Positions 49,026-61,333 of a stretch of DNA of 64,000 nt are shown piece by piece. The position numbers were made by a program, and so were the translations under genes. This DNA comes from Heterobasidion occidentale (taxonomy: Eukaryota; Basidiomycota; Agaricomycetes; Russulales; Bondarzewiaceae), in the NCBI GenBank assembly GCA_039111635.1, contig JBCAQO010000005.1, forward strand, positions 1,426,001 through 1,490,000. The letters are read 5' to 3'. Every line of letters begins with the position of its first letter. The stretch's first letter is position 1. The notes below the pieces were generated by a model. The model worked only from the letters and a program-made list of their open reading frames with translations. It did no database searches and was not told where the DNA came from.

Positions 49026-49530
49026 TCACTGTAGCGATGATTCGCATTGAGCTTTTGGCCTTGCAGTATAAGAAGATACCTCTCCATGCAACTAGGCGCG
49101 GCTGAAGTTCCGAGGCGGACATGATGATCGTGAGCAGACGTACGACGTTTGACAGAAGCTATTGAAACTTCCCCGCGCTGGCGCTCTCCGTTTGTGTTTT
49201 ACTGCATATTGTTACTATATGATCGATTGGTCAATGTCTGTTTATATCTTTTGGTGGGTCGATCTCGTTCACGAGTTCTTGGTGGTTATGTCCAGGATAT
49301 ACATACGTGCGCACTCCCCGTGATATACGGTTCTAGTTTTTGCTTGCTTCGTTTATGCAGTCCCTCCGCTCTTTCCGTGTATGCTTTTGTAACAATTTGA
49401 CCGACGTGTCTGTCGAACCCGAGACTCACAGACTGATGAATGAATGATGTATCAGAACCCAGGTATGCTGTTGCTTCTCATGGGTCTGTTTTACAGTACA
49501 CTATAGATACACACAGTTCCGCGAAAGATT
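49026..49530. other. Gene-free interval between convergent genes
   Basis: Only 3' ends are expected here. No coding or RNA gene recognised. Confidence 0.4.
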
Positions 49531-50512
49531 TCAGATGTCTCCGAATAGCACCTTCCTGTAGTAGACAGCGAATCATTATTAGCTCCTGGGCGTTCAAACA
49601 GCGCAGAGTGACCGGTGATAACGCCACTCACAGAGACTCTGGTGCTTCACTAAGAATCGTGGGGCCACCGATCATCTCGCGCGTCCATACATCGCGGACG
49701 AACCAGCCGACGTGACCGACCGCACAACCGACGAGATCGCTTGCTGCGGCGCGCCAAGTGCCGCTGAGCATCCATGAGAAGGCGACGAGGGCGAAGGGGA
49801 GGTAAGGGGCGGTTATGGTCACGAGACCGAAAAGGGAGATTGGTGTGGACGGGTGTCGGCGAGACCACATGTAGATGGGAACATAGGCGAGCGGTGAGGA
49901 TAGGAAAGGGAGGTTGAATAACGGGGAGAGGGCCTGTCACGGAAGGCACAACATCTCGTATGAGCGTTGAGCGTGGTATTTGGCGTTTGCTTACGAGGAG
50001 CATCACGGAGGACACGAGGAGGAGCCAGAAATAATCCGCCTTTCGGTTCGCGAAGGAAGATTCCTCCAGCATGCGACTGTATCGCATGCTGTCGTCAAAG
50101 TTGTCTTCAGCAAAAATAGAGCGCGTAAGTAACGGAGCGTTAGAGCTCACAAGAAGAACATGTGGAACACGAAGTCAAGGGATATGGTCCCGAAATAGAA
50201 GAAGTTGGTGAATACACGCCATAGCTAAATGCGAGATTGCGGATCAGCCAGTTGCGAGTGACAAAAAGAGTTGTTCAGGCTGGCGTATGTACCTGCATGT
50301 TCGTAAACGAAGCCTTGAAGCTAAAGTATAGTTGCAAAGGCGTCACCAATTGAGATTGCTACAGCACCGTGTTCGAGGATGAGTATCACTGTCAGGTGTG
50401 GGATCTGTCTGGTGGCACATACGACGGCGAGACTGGTGAGAACGGAAAGCACAAGCCATGCGCGGGTGACTGGGGGTATCTGATTGACCCAAGCCTCGAT
50501 ACCGACGGGCAT
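49531..50512 (-). CDS. Derlin family ERAD protein (Der1-like)
   Basis: Rhomboid-pseudoprotease membrane protein that helps move misfolded proteins out of the ER. ATG 50512 opens MPVGIEAWVNQIPPVTRAWLVLSVLTSLAV, the standard Derlin N-terminus. The middle exons give FSFKASFTNMQLWRVFTNFFYFG and DFVFHMFFL, then MRYSRMLEESSFANRKADYFWLLLVSSVMLL, matching the Derlin block around the catalytically dead centre. It continues SPLAYVPIYMWSRRHPSTPISLFGL, a segment with APYLPFALVAFSWML, and GCAVGHVGWFVRDVW. The last intron joins ESL to KVLFGDI and stops at 49531. Five or six exons. It fits with the other quality-control genes in the window but is not linked to them. Confidence 0.94.
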
Positions 50513-51111
50513 CGCTGAAGATGTAGATGGTGCTGAGCACTGAGCTGGGCTGTATGAAGTCTGTACGAGTTGCTCAGCGAACGTGGCAGCTTTCTGGCAT
50601 GACGTGATTGCTCTTACGTACAGACTTCTCCCCCCAAATTTCCTCTCACGCTGTCACGACTCGGGCAATCTACACACCAAACCTTCTAAATAACAGATGA
50701 GCTTCGGCAACGGTATCTTTTCACGGGGAAATCGAATTGTAGCTGTTCTCCGAAACATAACCTTTGGGACCCGAGTATCTTGCGACTGGCCCATTTCAAT
50801 CAAAGCATAGTGAGTGCGGTTTCGAACCCGTAGTACTCTAGTTGTCACTACTGACGTAGAATCAACGTGCTATTCTAATATCCGACAACACTACGATCAA
50901 TATCCGACATTGTACATATAATACCAAAGTCCAAATAGCGAGTCCACAGCATTCAGAATGCACGTTCTACAGGTGGTGAAAGAGAGATCTCAGAGAAGGG
51001 ACGGTACGAGCGCTCATATGCACTCTCAAAAGAGCTCCGGACAAGAGGATCGGCGGAGTTTCTGATTTTTTCACGTCAGACGTCTGCACGGTGAAGGCAA
51101 CTCTTGACGAC
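50513..51111. other. Gene-free interval
   Basis: Between the Derlin start and the DUF4436 stop, both on the minus strand. A T-arm-like string near 50815-50832 does not fold into a tRNA. Otherwise nothing recognised. Confidence 0.4.
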
Positions 51112-52759
51112 TCACAGTCCGTCCTGGTTGGACCTCGTGTCCCACAGCACGGACCAAGGACTGCCAGGAATACTTTGCGGAGTGAGAGCAGCAGAATTTA
51201 TGATCTCGGCCCTGGGCAGACTTGGATCGGTGTCCCGAGGATCAGTGATCTTTATAGACAATCCGTGTCCTCGGACAAAGGTTGACGGCCGTTTCTCTGT
51301 CTCGTGGGCCACCGTGTCGCCCTTTTCTGTGGGGTCGACTTGCATCTCCTTCAATTCTCGCAAAGCAATCACGACAAGTAGAAGGATTGCAGCAGCTCCA
51401 GAGAAGATGGTTTGAGGGAAGTATCCGATGATGTCTGCTGTCTATGTGAGTTTTAACTTGCGTACAAATCCTTGACAATGCGCACCTATCAGAACTCCTG
51501 GGTACATCGGATAACATCAGTGCTCGATCTCATACTCGGATGACACAGTCCTAACGCACCGTCGAGATCGGGAGCATCGGGCATTGCGTTTCTGATCTGA
51601 GGAATTGCTAGAACAATGGCAAACGCATACAAGGAGTGCAATCCTGCGCGCTCAATGTCCTCGCTCTTGACAGCCAACACGACCAAGCCGATCGTGATAT
51701 GCGTGAGCATCCAGTTCACTATCCACAACATCATAGCATATAGTCTGACGGTGGGCTCCCTCCGCACTATCATCTCTATCTCACGAGTGGGCACTTGGGT
51801 CCCATCTGACAGCGTGTTGTAGGTGTCGGCGTCTGTGGTGGTGACCGTGAAGCTGGTTGTTACATCAACGGTGCTCAATTTCCGTATTTGCATTGTCTCG
51901 TTTGTAGCGAAGTTCACTGCGCGAACGGTGCTGGATAATCGGTACGTGTCGAATGGGTAGAGGTTGGCTTCGTGGACGTCCAGCACGTGGTCGTCATCGA
52001 ACCGCGTCAAGGCTTGGATCCTAATATGAACGTGAGTTCGGATCTCCGAATGTGAACAAAAGGCGCTGTGTGGAGCGAAGCTCACATCCGTCTTTTGCCA
52101 GTGTCACGGTCGAATGGGGAGATCGCAGGTCTGTATTGACCGACTGGCGTTTGTCCGCTATATGAGTGATAGCACCGTTAATGTCCTCATTCGACAAGCA
52201 AGAAGCTTCGCTGACCTATCAATGTATATGTCTAGGGGCACGCTTGGAAGACCACACGCTTCACTACCATGGACACCTTGAGATCCGGGCAGTACAAATG
52301 CCTCCCCACAGGCGACGAAAGCCCACCGTATCGAGATGGAAGGCTCGTCAACATCGACATCGACGTCTTCTCCGAGCAAGATAATCTGATAGCGACAAGC
52401 CCCAGATGTCTCAACAATTTTGCGTGTATTCATGACAGATGGTCTCTTACCCCGGGTGAACCACTGGCCAATTCGTCAAGCATGCTCTTGAAAGTTACGA
52501 CGTTGCGCCCTCCCACAAAGACAAGCGACATAGTTCCGATGAAGAACAGAGAGGCCAATACACACATAGTGATCAAGAACACCGCTCCAAGAGGCACAAC
52601 TCCGTTTTTTGCGGCTTTTTTGCCTCCTGGACGCGAGGTCCCACGCACGGGTGTTGTGCTACCCGTCGGAGCATGTTTGTTCGATGAAAGAGTGTCTTCG
52701 GCCCACGATGCGGTGCGCAGGAGATTAGTTGTGGATGTAAAAGAGTGGTAGGCGGACAT
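51112..52759 (-). CDS. DUF4436-type membrane protein
   Basis: Probable plasma- or endomembrane protein of unknown function. ATG 52759 opens MSAYHSFTSTTNLLRTASWAEDTL. A first membrane helix, VVPLGAVFLITMCVLASLFFIG, is followed by an extracytoplasmic domain: GRNVVTFKSMLDEL, YQIILLGEDVDVDVDEPSIS and the conserved EANLYPFDTYRLSSTVRAV with FTVTTTDADTYNT. Then two to three helices: RLYAMMLWIVNWMLTHITIGLVVLAV, LHSLYAFAIVLAIPQIRNAMP and FSGAAAILLLVVIALRELKEM, and a soluble tail ending TRSNQDGL. The YPFDTY segment and helix arrangement fit DUF4436 as I remember it. Six or so exons. Confidence 0.75.
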
Positions 52760-53655
52760 GGCTCGGAGTCAGTCCAGTAGAAGGAGGGAAAGGGGGTATT
52801 CTTTCGCGAAACCGGCCTTCTCTTGCTGCTGAGACTTCACATTTATGCAGATGCGCAGGCTCGGCGCGACGGCTATGCAATTACCACCACTTGTGTGCAT
52901 CATGCTTCCACCTTCGGACACTAAATTCTGACAATTGACTGTTCGTTCGCATAGAATATCCCACTAGCTTGATCGTCGTTATTTAATAATCCGGAACCCA
53001 TCGTGTATGACTTCCCTGGCGCCGCATGTGGGAGCATAGTATTCTCTCATTCCTGGACGTATCTTTCTACAAATCTACGTACCTACAATTTGAGAATAAA
53101 ACCCACTCCGGCGGTGAAGATCCAAGGACGCGTGATAAGCATCCGCAAGACCTGCTACATAAAGTTGGTACATGGCTAGCGGCTGTCAAGGATCGCGTAC
53201 ATATGTCAGCGAGACCTGCGGGCGTATAGCCGCTCTATCGCCGTTGACTTTACTCTTTGATTGACGGATTTGATGACTTCTTTGCGCCAATCCTGCACAT
53301 TGTGAAGTTTTCGAGCATTTATCAGGAAGTCTAGGAGCGATATCGTTCATAGTGGTGGATCTTGTGCAAGCGTCGCACAATGTGACTCCGAAATGGCTAC
53401 ATAGTTTAGTCCAGGAGAGGCACCTTGAAACCGCTGAAATTCAGCGAGAAGTGATCTCATGCGTCGCATTTACGCCCCATCATGACATCAAGAAGAGACA
53501 GAGAAGTAGTAGCTGAAGATCATCGTCACCGATTAATCATTTTCGCATCACATTGTTGTCAATACAAAGTCACTCTCATATATGACGGATGCGACCTAGC
53601 TGCAAAGGTGCACATTTACAGGCTAAGGCAAGAGATGCGTGCGTCATGAGAGCGC
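52760..53655. other. Gene-free interval
   Basis: About 0.9 kb upstream of the DUF4436 gene and downstream of the SET-domain gene. It holds the DUF4436 promoter; a TTATTTAATAAT stretch near 52979-52989 is A/T-rich but far from the start. No gene recognised. Confidence 0.35.
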
Positions 53656-55246
53656 TTACTGCGAGTTCGCAGCACGAAGTTCCTCCTCCAGGAGGTTTCG
53701 TAACAACCTCGACTCCTCTAAGGGGCCACCTTCATCGCCCTCGGGACCGTAGGTTTCAAGAATTTCACATGCGATCAAAAGGTACCATTGGGCGCGAGCA
53801 AGATATTTGGTGGTGGGAGCGGTATCGTTTGTCACAACGGCATTCCACGCTGTTTTCGCCATTTCTAGGGCATGCATACCTGGGGAAAGGTAAGGTTAAC
53901 ATACACGCATCTTGATCATCAGGATCGACAATTACCGATCTGTGGGTAATTTGGTGGGTAGATCAGGAAGTAAACCGCTAGGAGGGTATGCCCCACATCT
54001 AGAGCAGCCGACATACTATCCTCATGCGCAGCCTGACTAAAAGATTCTGACATCTTCAGAAGGACAGACGGATGCAGAAATGGCAAAAGAGATTTCGGTA
54101 TATCCGCGTAGTTCTGGAGGCTGGCCGACAGGGAAGGCTGCTGGTTGAGAAGACAGCCAGTGAACTCGTAGAGCGGGTCCTTGAGCTTTGTCAGCTGATC
54201 ATTATCCGGAGCCGGCAGCGTTTCTTCAAGGCTCGTTCCCAAATGACAGAGGGGACAGGAGCAATTGAATCCGTAACTTATCTGTAAGGTCTGTTGACGA
54301 TCAGAGAACGGGAGTGCGGGGTCAAGATACGGGATCGTGATCTATGCCATAGGTAAACGTCAGAGCCTTGCATACCATGAGTAGATTAGATTGGAAAGTT
54401 ATGTACCTCTTCGCCTTCGAGTATGGGCCGCAAGGCCACAATCTCCATCCTCACAGGCCTGCCTGCTGCGTAACTATATCTCGGTGCAGCATTGGGTGTA
54501 CAAGAATGGTTGAAGAGACGGCTTGATAGTGGGAATATACCATGCGCGATTGATGAGAGGTGCGAATGAATGACAAAGTTGTTGTTCCCGAAACGTGTGT
54601 ACAAGTCGTTTAGCAACCGCAACGATGTGAAAGCCGGCGTTGGCTGAAAAGACAAGGGTGGAATGGCAGCTGGGGCTGAGCTCTGTGGCATCAAAGATTT
54701 GAAGATCGAGAACGCCGACATCGGTTCGCTTGTATCAGCAAAAGTCATTTTGGGCGTGACAAATTCTGCGACGAGATGCGAGAATAGCAGGGCTTCCGTT
54801 CTTCCATATGATCCCAGCTGTTCATACACAGGTGAAGCTGCAAACTGTGGATATGATTTGCATATTCGTTTGTGATTCTTCTTCCACGCTTCTGTCTGAC
54901 CTGGTGATTGAGATGCTAGTCAGATGCGTTGAGAAACAATTGACGGTGAGAGAAAATCACAGTTGGAGCCACAGTACCAATATGAAGCACACCCACTACA
55001 CTTATATAGGTTTGTCATGCTGGATCGCAACCTGTGACAGAAGTCGCATCGCTGGCCCTTCTCGGAGGGTAGTAAGGCAGTCGACAAGGGCAAAACTGAG
55101 ATCAACAGCTTGCCTTTGGCGACATTGGAGGAAGCGACTGCCTTGTTCCTAGCGACTGGATCATAAACAAGTTGAATTTGAGGAGAAGGATCGGATGACG
55201 ATGTATGAATCAACTTGTTGATAATACTTTCGTTCTCTGTGTTCAT
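53656..55246 (-). CDS. SET and MYND domain protein (SMYD-like methyltransferase)
   Basis: Likely protein-lysine methyltransferase of the SMYD group. ATG 55246 opens MNTENESIINKLIHTSSSDPSPQIQLVYD, then KAVASSNVAKGKLLISVLPLSTAL, the first SET half. A MYND zinc finger interrupts it: CDFCHRLRSSMTNLYKCSGCASYWYCGSNC, finished by KNHKRICKS in the next exon. The second SET half has HSHLSSIAHGIFPLSSRLFNHSCTPNAAPRYSY (NHSC motif) and the RPILEGEEI segment. The post-SET cysteines follow after YGFNCSCPLCHLG. A helical C-terminal region ends LLEEELRAANSQ at 53656. Four or five exons. Substrate unknown. Confidence 0.88.
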
Positions 55247-55463
55247 GGTCAAATATCGATTCAGAAATAACAGTCCCATTTGAAAATAGTCCCAATTGAG
55301 TCAAACCCCATGAGGTAATAAATAGCTTCAACCGGCGAGTCCGCTGGAACCAGCTGGAACCGTGAAGGCAATAGAAACTGTACAATACAAACCGGTAGGA
55401 TACATCTAAGCAGAGAACGATGACAGTAATACAGCGTAGTAGATAACAAACAAGGCATTCTCT

Positions 55464-58400
55464 TCATGAATCCCAAATGGCACCAAAAGCTGGAATACCT
55501 CTGCTCATCATGCCGTATACGACTTTTTGCGTCAGCTTTTGGTTGGAAATGATGCACACCGCCTCCGCGTTGAATTCGCGCACCAGTCGGTACGTCAATT
55601 TCACCATATCCGGTTTGCCGTTGGTACGCGTGTCTAGAGAGCAACATCGGTTGGTGATTCAAGTGGGCTATACCAGAGATAGTGACTTACCATAGACAAC
55701 AGCACCTGGCGAAGCTCCAAGAATCTGGTCTACAAGCTTATCTCCGAAAGTCTGTCGAACGTTTGGAGACGTCCAGAGTAGGCGGATGGGGATTCGTTGT
55801 TCCAAAATACAGGGTGCGCAAGGTCCTATACCGCTTCCAGTCGCCACGAGAACGACACGGCGGAACAAGGGCACGATGCGGAGAACACCAAAGGTCGGTG
55901 CACCGCGGACCCATATTTTTTTAGGAGGTTCCGTGATTTGTTTGGACGTCCAGTCTCCGGCCTTGGATACCACGAGAGAAAATCCTTTTTGACCCGGCTC
56001 TGGAATCGTCGCGAAGCCATGCCATTCCATGAGCGGGTTATCGGAAATTCGGGTAAAGCTTCCCGTCACAGGCGTTGCTATATTGCATGTTAGACCAAGA
56101 ACGTGCAACAAAGAAGACTGACGCACTATAGTCGAAGTACAACCTCACAGCATGAGATGAAAGGACTTCGGCACGAACTGGCACTTTACGAAGACGGAGC
56201 CAAGGAAGGATGATCGAGATACTCATGATCAGGACCAACCAGAACGGAGGAGCATGAACCAATGCGTTTCCTAGTGTCTGACCCTCGGAGCGATAGTCGT
56301 TGGTAAGCAAGACGACCTGTCAATCATCAAGATGAAGACGTAGAAACGAGCGGAAGGCCAGGAAGTATCGTACCTGGCACCAGACGAGAGCAGTTGCGGT
56401 CCATCCAAGGAAGCGATGAGTGACCTCGAATCGATCATGGTATAAGATCCTGAATCTCGGATATGCGAGGCCGACTATTGAGAGTAGTAGGAGCAGGATC
56501 CAATAAGTTATGACTAGGGTGGCAACAGATGTCTATGATATCTGATTAGGGTGTGCAGATGATCAGATAACTAAAAAGGACAAACCGGGCCGCCATTCAC
56601 AACTTCTCGAGTGGCTTGAACAGTGAAGAGGATCAACCAAACTACGCCTGAGATCGCACATCCTGAATGCACTAGAGCGGTCGTGAGTATAAATGCTTTC
56701 GAAGACTTCAACTTCTGGACACGTACATCCACCAATAGAATAGACTCTGGCACAGACTCGGCGAATAGCCATAGGCCATCTACACGGCAAGGATATCAGA
56801 ACAAGAAACCAAATCGTACGCAAAATGGCCATACGATGAAGGTACGGCACAAAAGACGTTGAAGAATGTGTTGATGACATAGTCTTGCCGCATTAGGATC
56901 GCGCAGAACAAATTTGCGACTACGATGAGACCCAAGTGTTGGGCATTGGCCCCGCCACGGACGAGGGTTGCAATGAAGATCGCCATGTTGGCGATGAAAA
57001 CGACGCCGAAGAGACGACGATAAAGGGAGAAGATAGAATGCCTGAGGTTCCGGACGAGCTTCCCTTGAGTCTTGTTAGGAATCTCATCGTCCAAGTAACC
57101 ATCCCAAGCGTTTCCTTTCTCGATAACAGACGGTGACACGTCTGTAGAGGACATATGAGAAGTACCAGCGGATATAGTGTTCTCGCCGGAGGGTCCGTCC
57201 TGCAAATAGATGTCCCTTGTGGGCGGGTTCCGCTGATAAGTGGAGGAAGGGATCAAGACCAGCTTGGTATCTGTAAGCGAGATGTCTTGCAAAATCACAG
57301 GCGACTCCTCCTTGGTCGCGGTGGGCAACGTGAGCGGAGGGATATTCTCCTTTTCATCCAGAACGATGGTTTTTTCGTTCGCGATTTTGTCGAGCGCGAG
57401 TTGTCGGAGAGCCCGCTTATCTGTCTTCCCGTTGCTGCAAATATATGAATAGGGGTGGGGGGTCCAGACTCAATGCAACTCACCCTGTGTGCGGAAACTC
57501 GGGTAGAACTAGGTATCGCGTGGGGACCGCGTAGTATGGCTGGACTTGTGCAGTGGCAGCTTTTACTGTGCTAACGTCCACCCCGGCAGGAGTCACAAAG
57601 CCCCAAAGTTCTGTGCCTATCAAGAGAGCGGTGGCAACCTTCACTTCTGGACATGTCTACTTCTTGTTAGTAGAGACCGCATGGACCTTTCGACACGAGG
57701 GACATACCTCCATGGCAGCCGCGACACCATCGAGTTCCACGCGGAAACCCTATCCACGTGCATGAGATCAATTTTCCAACAGAACTCGAGTCGGCAACGC
57801 ACTTTAACTTTGACTTGGTCATCAACCCTGCCAAGATGTTCTAAAGTTCCATCAGGACGCCAGCGGCCTAGATCTCCAGTGTTGAACATGAATTTCCTGC
57901 TCGTCGCACGGTGATCAATACCTGGGCAAACAGCATTACAGCGTGCACACTCACCCGTCGTTGGTAAAAGGATCCAGCTTGTACCGTTCGGCGGTTTTCT
58001 CTGGCAAATTGATATAGCCACGAGAGATGCCAGCTCCACCGGCCCACATGATCCCGCTTTCTCCGATCGGGAGAGGCTGCATGCTCTCGTCCAGAATATA
58101 AACGTTGTTGTTGGGCGTCGGCTTGCCGATGCTCAGTGGCGTTGAGTACACATGAGGCTGAACGGTGTTGACGATGGTGATCTGGAACCGAATGATTTAA
58201 ATCAAGCTGACTAAGAAGAGGTAGCAAAGAAACACACCTCTGTAGGACCGCAACTGTTGTAAAAATGGCCATTCTTTGCCCAAGCATCCGCCAAGGCTAT
58301 GCAATGAAATTTAATGCGCAAAAATCCTCAATTCTATTTCCAACTCTCACCTTGCGGGCAAACTTCACCTGCCGTGGCTACGGCCTGGATGTTCGAGTAG

Positions 58401-59445
58401 TCAAGCGGATTGTGCGGCACTGGTAGCAATCAATCCGGTTGCGGGAAACGTAACTAGCCGACTTCGACTCACCCATCATCGACGGGGTAGCGATTACCAC
58501 GTCGACTGTCTTCATCAGAGCCCGCCAATCCTTTGATGTTTTGCCTCTGATACAAAGTGTGCAACCGTTGCACATCGATCCGAGAATCTCCTGTAGAGGC
58601 ATGAGATAATCTCAATGATATGATAATGTAAGAACACTAACCCAAGCCGCCATATCAAAGGCTATGTTCATGAGTTGAGAGACACGTCGACCAGGACGCA
58701 TCTCCACGTTCCCGGGAGACAGACAGACGACTAACTTTGGATATCAGCATCTCTATGAGGGTGGGAAAAAAATATCAATTACGATTTGTTACATTCGAGT
58801 GCATAACGTCGACTCCCTTCGGTTTTCCAGTGGTACCTTGGATAGTGATTAGTCGACCAGATGGTACGAGGGTAAAACGAACCTACCAGATGTATAGATA
58901 ATGTAGGCGCTGTCAGAAGGGCTGGATAAATCTTCGAGCTTTGCACCAGTGCTAGCGTCTTCAGGATGCCTAGAAGCAGTGTCGTCTAGACTGAGAACCG
59001 GAATACCTTGTACACGATGGCGGTACTCGTCCAAAGCAAGAACGAGGACGCATTCAGAGTCTCGGATAACGTGTTCTAGAGTTGACTGTGTGACTATTCC
59101 ACCATCAAGGGGGACATAGGCGCCGCCAGCTTTGAGTACAGCAAGGATACCAATCACCATCTGGATGGAGCGCTGTGCAAGAAGACAGACACGAGCACCA
59201 GGGACGACACCCATGGCACGTAGACGGCGGGCAAGATTGTCCGCGCAGTGGTCAAGGTCGGAGTAGGTGATAGTCTCGGCAAGGTGCTCCACTGCGACTG
59301 CGTCAGGTTGCGAGCGAGCATGGTGCTCGAAAGCATGGTGAACGCATCGAAAAGCGGGGGTAGATCGATTGCCAAAGCCGTACTCAATGAAAAGACGCCT
59401 ATCAGCATATGAGAGGTGCTGGATGGGGGCAAGACTGTGATCCAT
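55464..59445 (-). CDS. NRPS-like adenylation enzyme fused to membrane helices and an FNR-type NAD-binding region
   Basis: A multidomain enzyme. ATG 59445 opens MDHSLAPIQHLSYADRRLFIEYGFG. The adenylation domain (about residues 30-560) has ITYSDLDHCADNLARRLRAMG, AYVPLDGG, AYIIYTSG (core A3), NSCGPTEITIVNT (A5), GRKFMFNTGDLGRWRPDGT (A7), GRVDDQVKVKGFRVEL (A8) and TGNGKTDKRAL (A10), so amino- or aryl-acid activation is expected. No carrier-protein LGG(H/D)S motif follows. Instead a linker leads to about six membrane helices (near 57020-56200) and a C-terminal oxidoreductase part with GSFTRISDNPLMEWHGFA, VLVATGSGIGPCAPC (NAD-binding) and CIISNQKLTQKVVYGMMSRGIPAFGAIW. The order A-TM-FNR on one chain is known in fungi but, to my knowledge, has no assigned product. 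More than a dozen exons. Confidence 0.85.
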
Positions 59446-61333
59446 GGCGGAAGTGGTTGAGACGTTGAGCGCTGGCAGTCATACTACTCGCGGGTCATTA
59501 TATATGAATGGAAGTGAGGGGCTTACTTGATACCATCATCTGGTGGTGAATGGTAAGACAAGCATGACGGAGCGTGTGGTACATCATCATGCCACAGGCC
59601 TCAGGAAGCGCCATACATCCAGAAAAGTTCCTTTACAATGCCACGACAAATGACGGAGACACGTTTCGAGATTGCGTGTGGTACACTGACAGTTGTCAGC
59701 ATGTTCTGCCTCGAATAGGACAGGCAGCCTCGCCATCTCGATACCGCCAGCCCGAAGATTGACAGCCTTGGCGAAGGAGATTGAGCCAGCAGTACAGCCC
59801 GGAGTATCCGCTGCAATTTGGAATCAGGTGAAAGAGGACAACGGTGATATGCAATGCCCACCTGGTCAACCCGATACCGTGCTGGCGCTCTGGTTTGAAG
59901 GCACCGGGGCAAAATCGGCATGGAAATTCATGAGGACGAAGCATGATACGTGAGGTCCAATCTAGAGATCATCTTGAAATAAACGTAGGTGGCCGGAAAA
60001 GTACACCCGACTCCCAAGGTCCACCGTGGGCAAAGGAACCTGGAGGAACCATGCCGACATTACTTGCGAATGGCTGGGTAAATTGAACGGCCTTCCTAGT
60101 GCAAACTCCATTTGCCGAGTGGTTGTAAACAGGTGACTGATGGTTTGCAACATCTCTCTGCAGGTACACAGCCCGTCGGGGTCGGTGTATTGATGGAGCA
60201 AGGGGGTGAGAGTTACGCACCTCACACGACACCAAGCGACACCCCGCCAGTGTCTGCTTCCTTTTTAGGAAATTTTGCGGTAAAACAAACCTTCGAATTC
60301 TTCAACAACGGTCTTGAAAGGACTCACAGATGCATCTCAGAAAATCAGGTTCACAGATCCACATGGCAGTCTCGAAAGATGCTCGATCGACCATGAGCAT
60401 GGGTGGGCTCCTACACTCGTGCTGCCAGACGCGGATACCGTTCTCGTGCACATGGTCAGGGAATGACCTGGTCGTCCATGCGTAGGGCGCCATCGGCCAT
60501 GAAGGGACCATGATAGGAAACAGAACGACTAGGAGCGACTCCAATGAGCACCGCAGCTGTCATTTGGGTTGAGATGACGCATGACAAGCCCAGTGATCCC
60601 CAGCAATAATTTGTGAGACGATGTTTCGCCTTGGAAGGGCATCGGTCATGCTGTGAGGCTGAGTAAACGTTATTGTGAATGATTGTAGCCAACTCTTGAT
60701 ACTTCTGCTAGAAAGCCCTGGCAGGATGCCAGATCACAGGCGAAGATGAAAGATAATGAGAAAGAGAACCAAGACAGATGCGCATGCCCCGTCGCAAGGG
60801 TTGAGTATGAGTTTGACAGGTCTTGGAGGTTTCAGCCGCCCGGTGGGGTGTCTCTAGGGCGCGCATCTATATACCAGGTCTATCGTGTATGGAAATCGAG
60901 GTCTTGTTCCAGGAAATAAATCGGAAGACCATCGTCGTACGGAACTCCGAATTCAACTGTATAGATTCTGTGTTTGCCCTGTCGGTGACTTATCTCGGAG
61001 CAAATCGTAAATATGAGACCGTCATGCGTGCGTGCTGGCCTTCCTTAGATCATCGAGCCCATTCAATGAGGTCGGATAGCATGTATAGCGAACATCTGTG
61101 AAGGTCTTCTCGGAGAATTTGACTGTAACCCATCTGTGGCACCGTTATTTGCGTGAGGTGATGGGTAACCGGTCGATATTAGCGGAACCAAATGGTAAGC
61201 ATAGTGCAAGTAAGTGCAACCTAGACTGTATAGCTTGCGATTTCAAAACAAAGTCCATACAGAAGGTGACGAGCGACCGCAGGGAAAATCCAAAGATGCA
61301 ATATTCAGGCGACGATATACGAAGTGGAGAAGT
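59446..61333. other. Long gene-free interval between the NRPS-like gene and RAD50
   Basis: About 1.9 kb, the longest gap without a recognised gene. It must hold the NRPS-like promoter at its left end. Many short open frames on both strands, none with recognisable motifs or a phase-consistent exon chain. No terminal repeats or transposase remnants seen. Confidence 0.4.

Noticed and set aside
50810..50835. T-arm-like string (GGGTTCGAAACC on the minus strand) suggesting a tRNA
   Set aside because: Only two base pairs of the T stem form and no acceptor, D or anticodon arms fit around it.
53656..61333. A secondary-metabolite cluster around the NRPS-like gene with the SET protein as tailoring methyltransferase
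   Set aside because: The SET/MYND protein is a protein-lysine methyltransferase type, the other side is RAD50, and no P450, transporter or tailoring oxidase is present.
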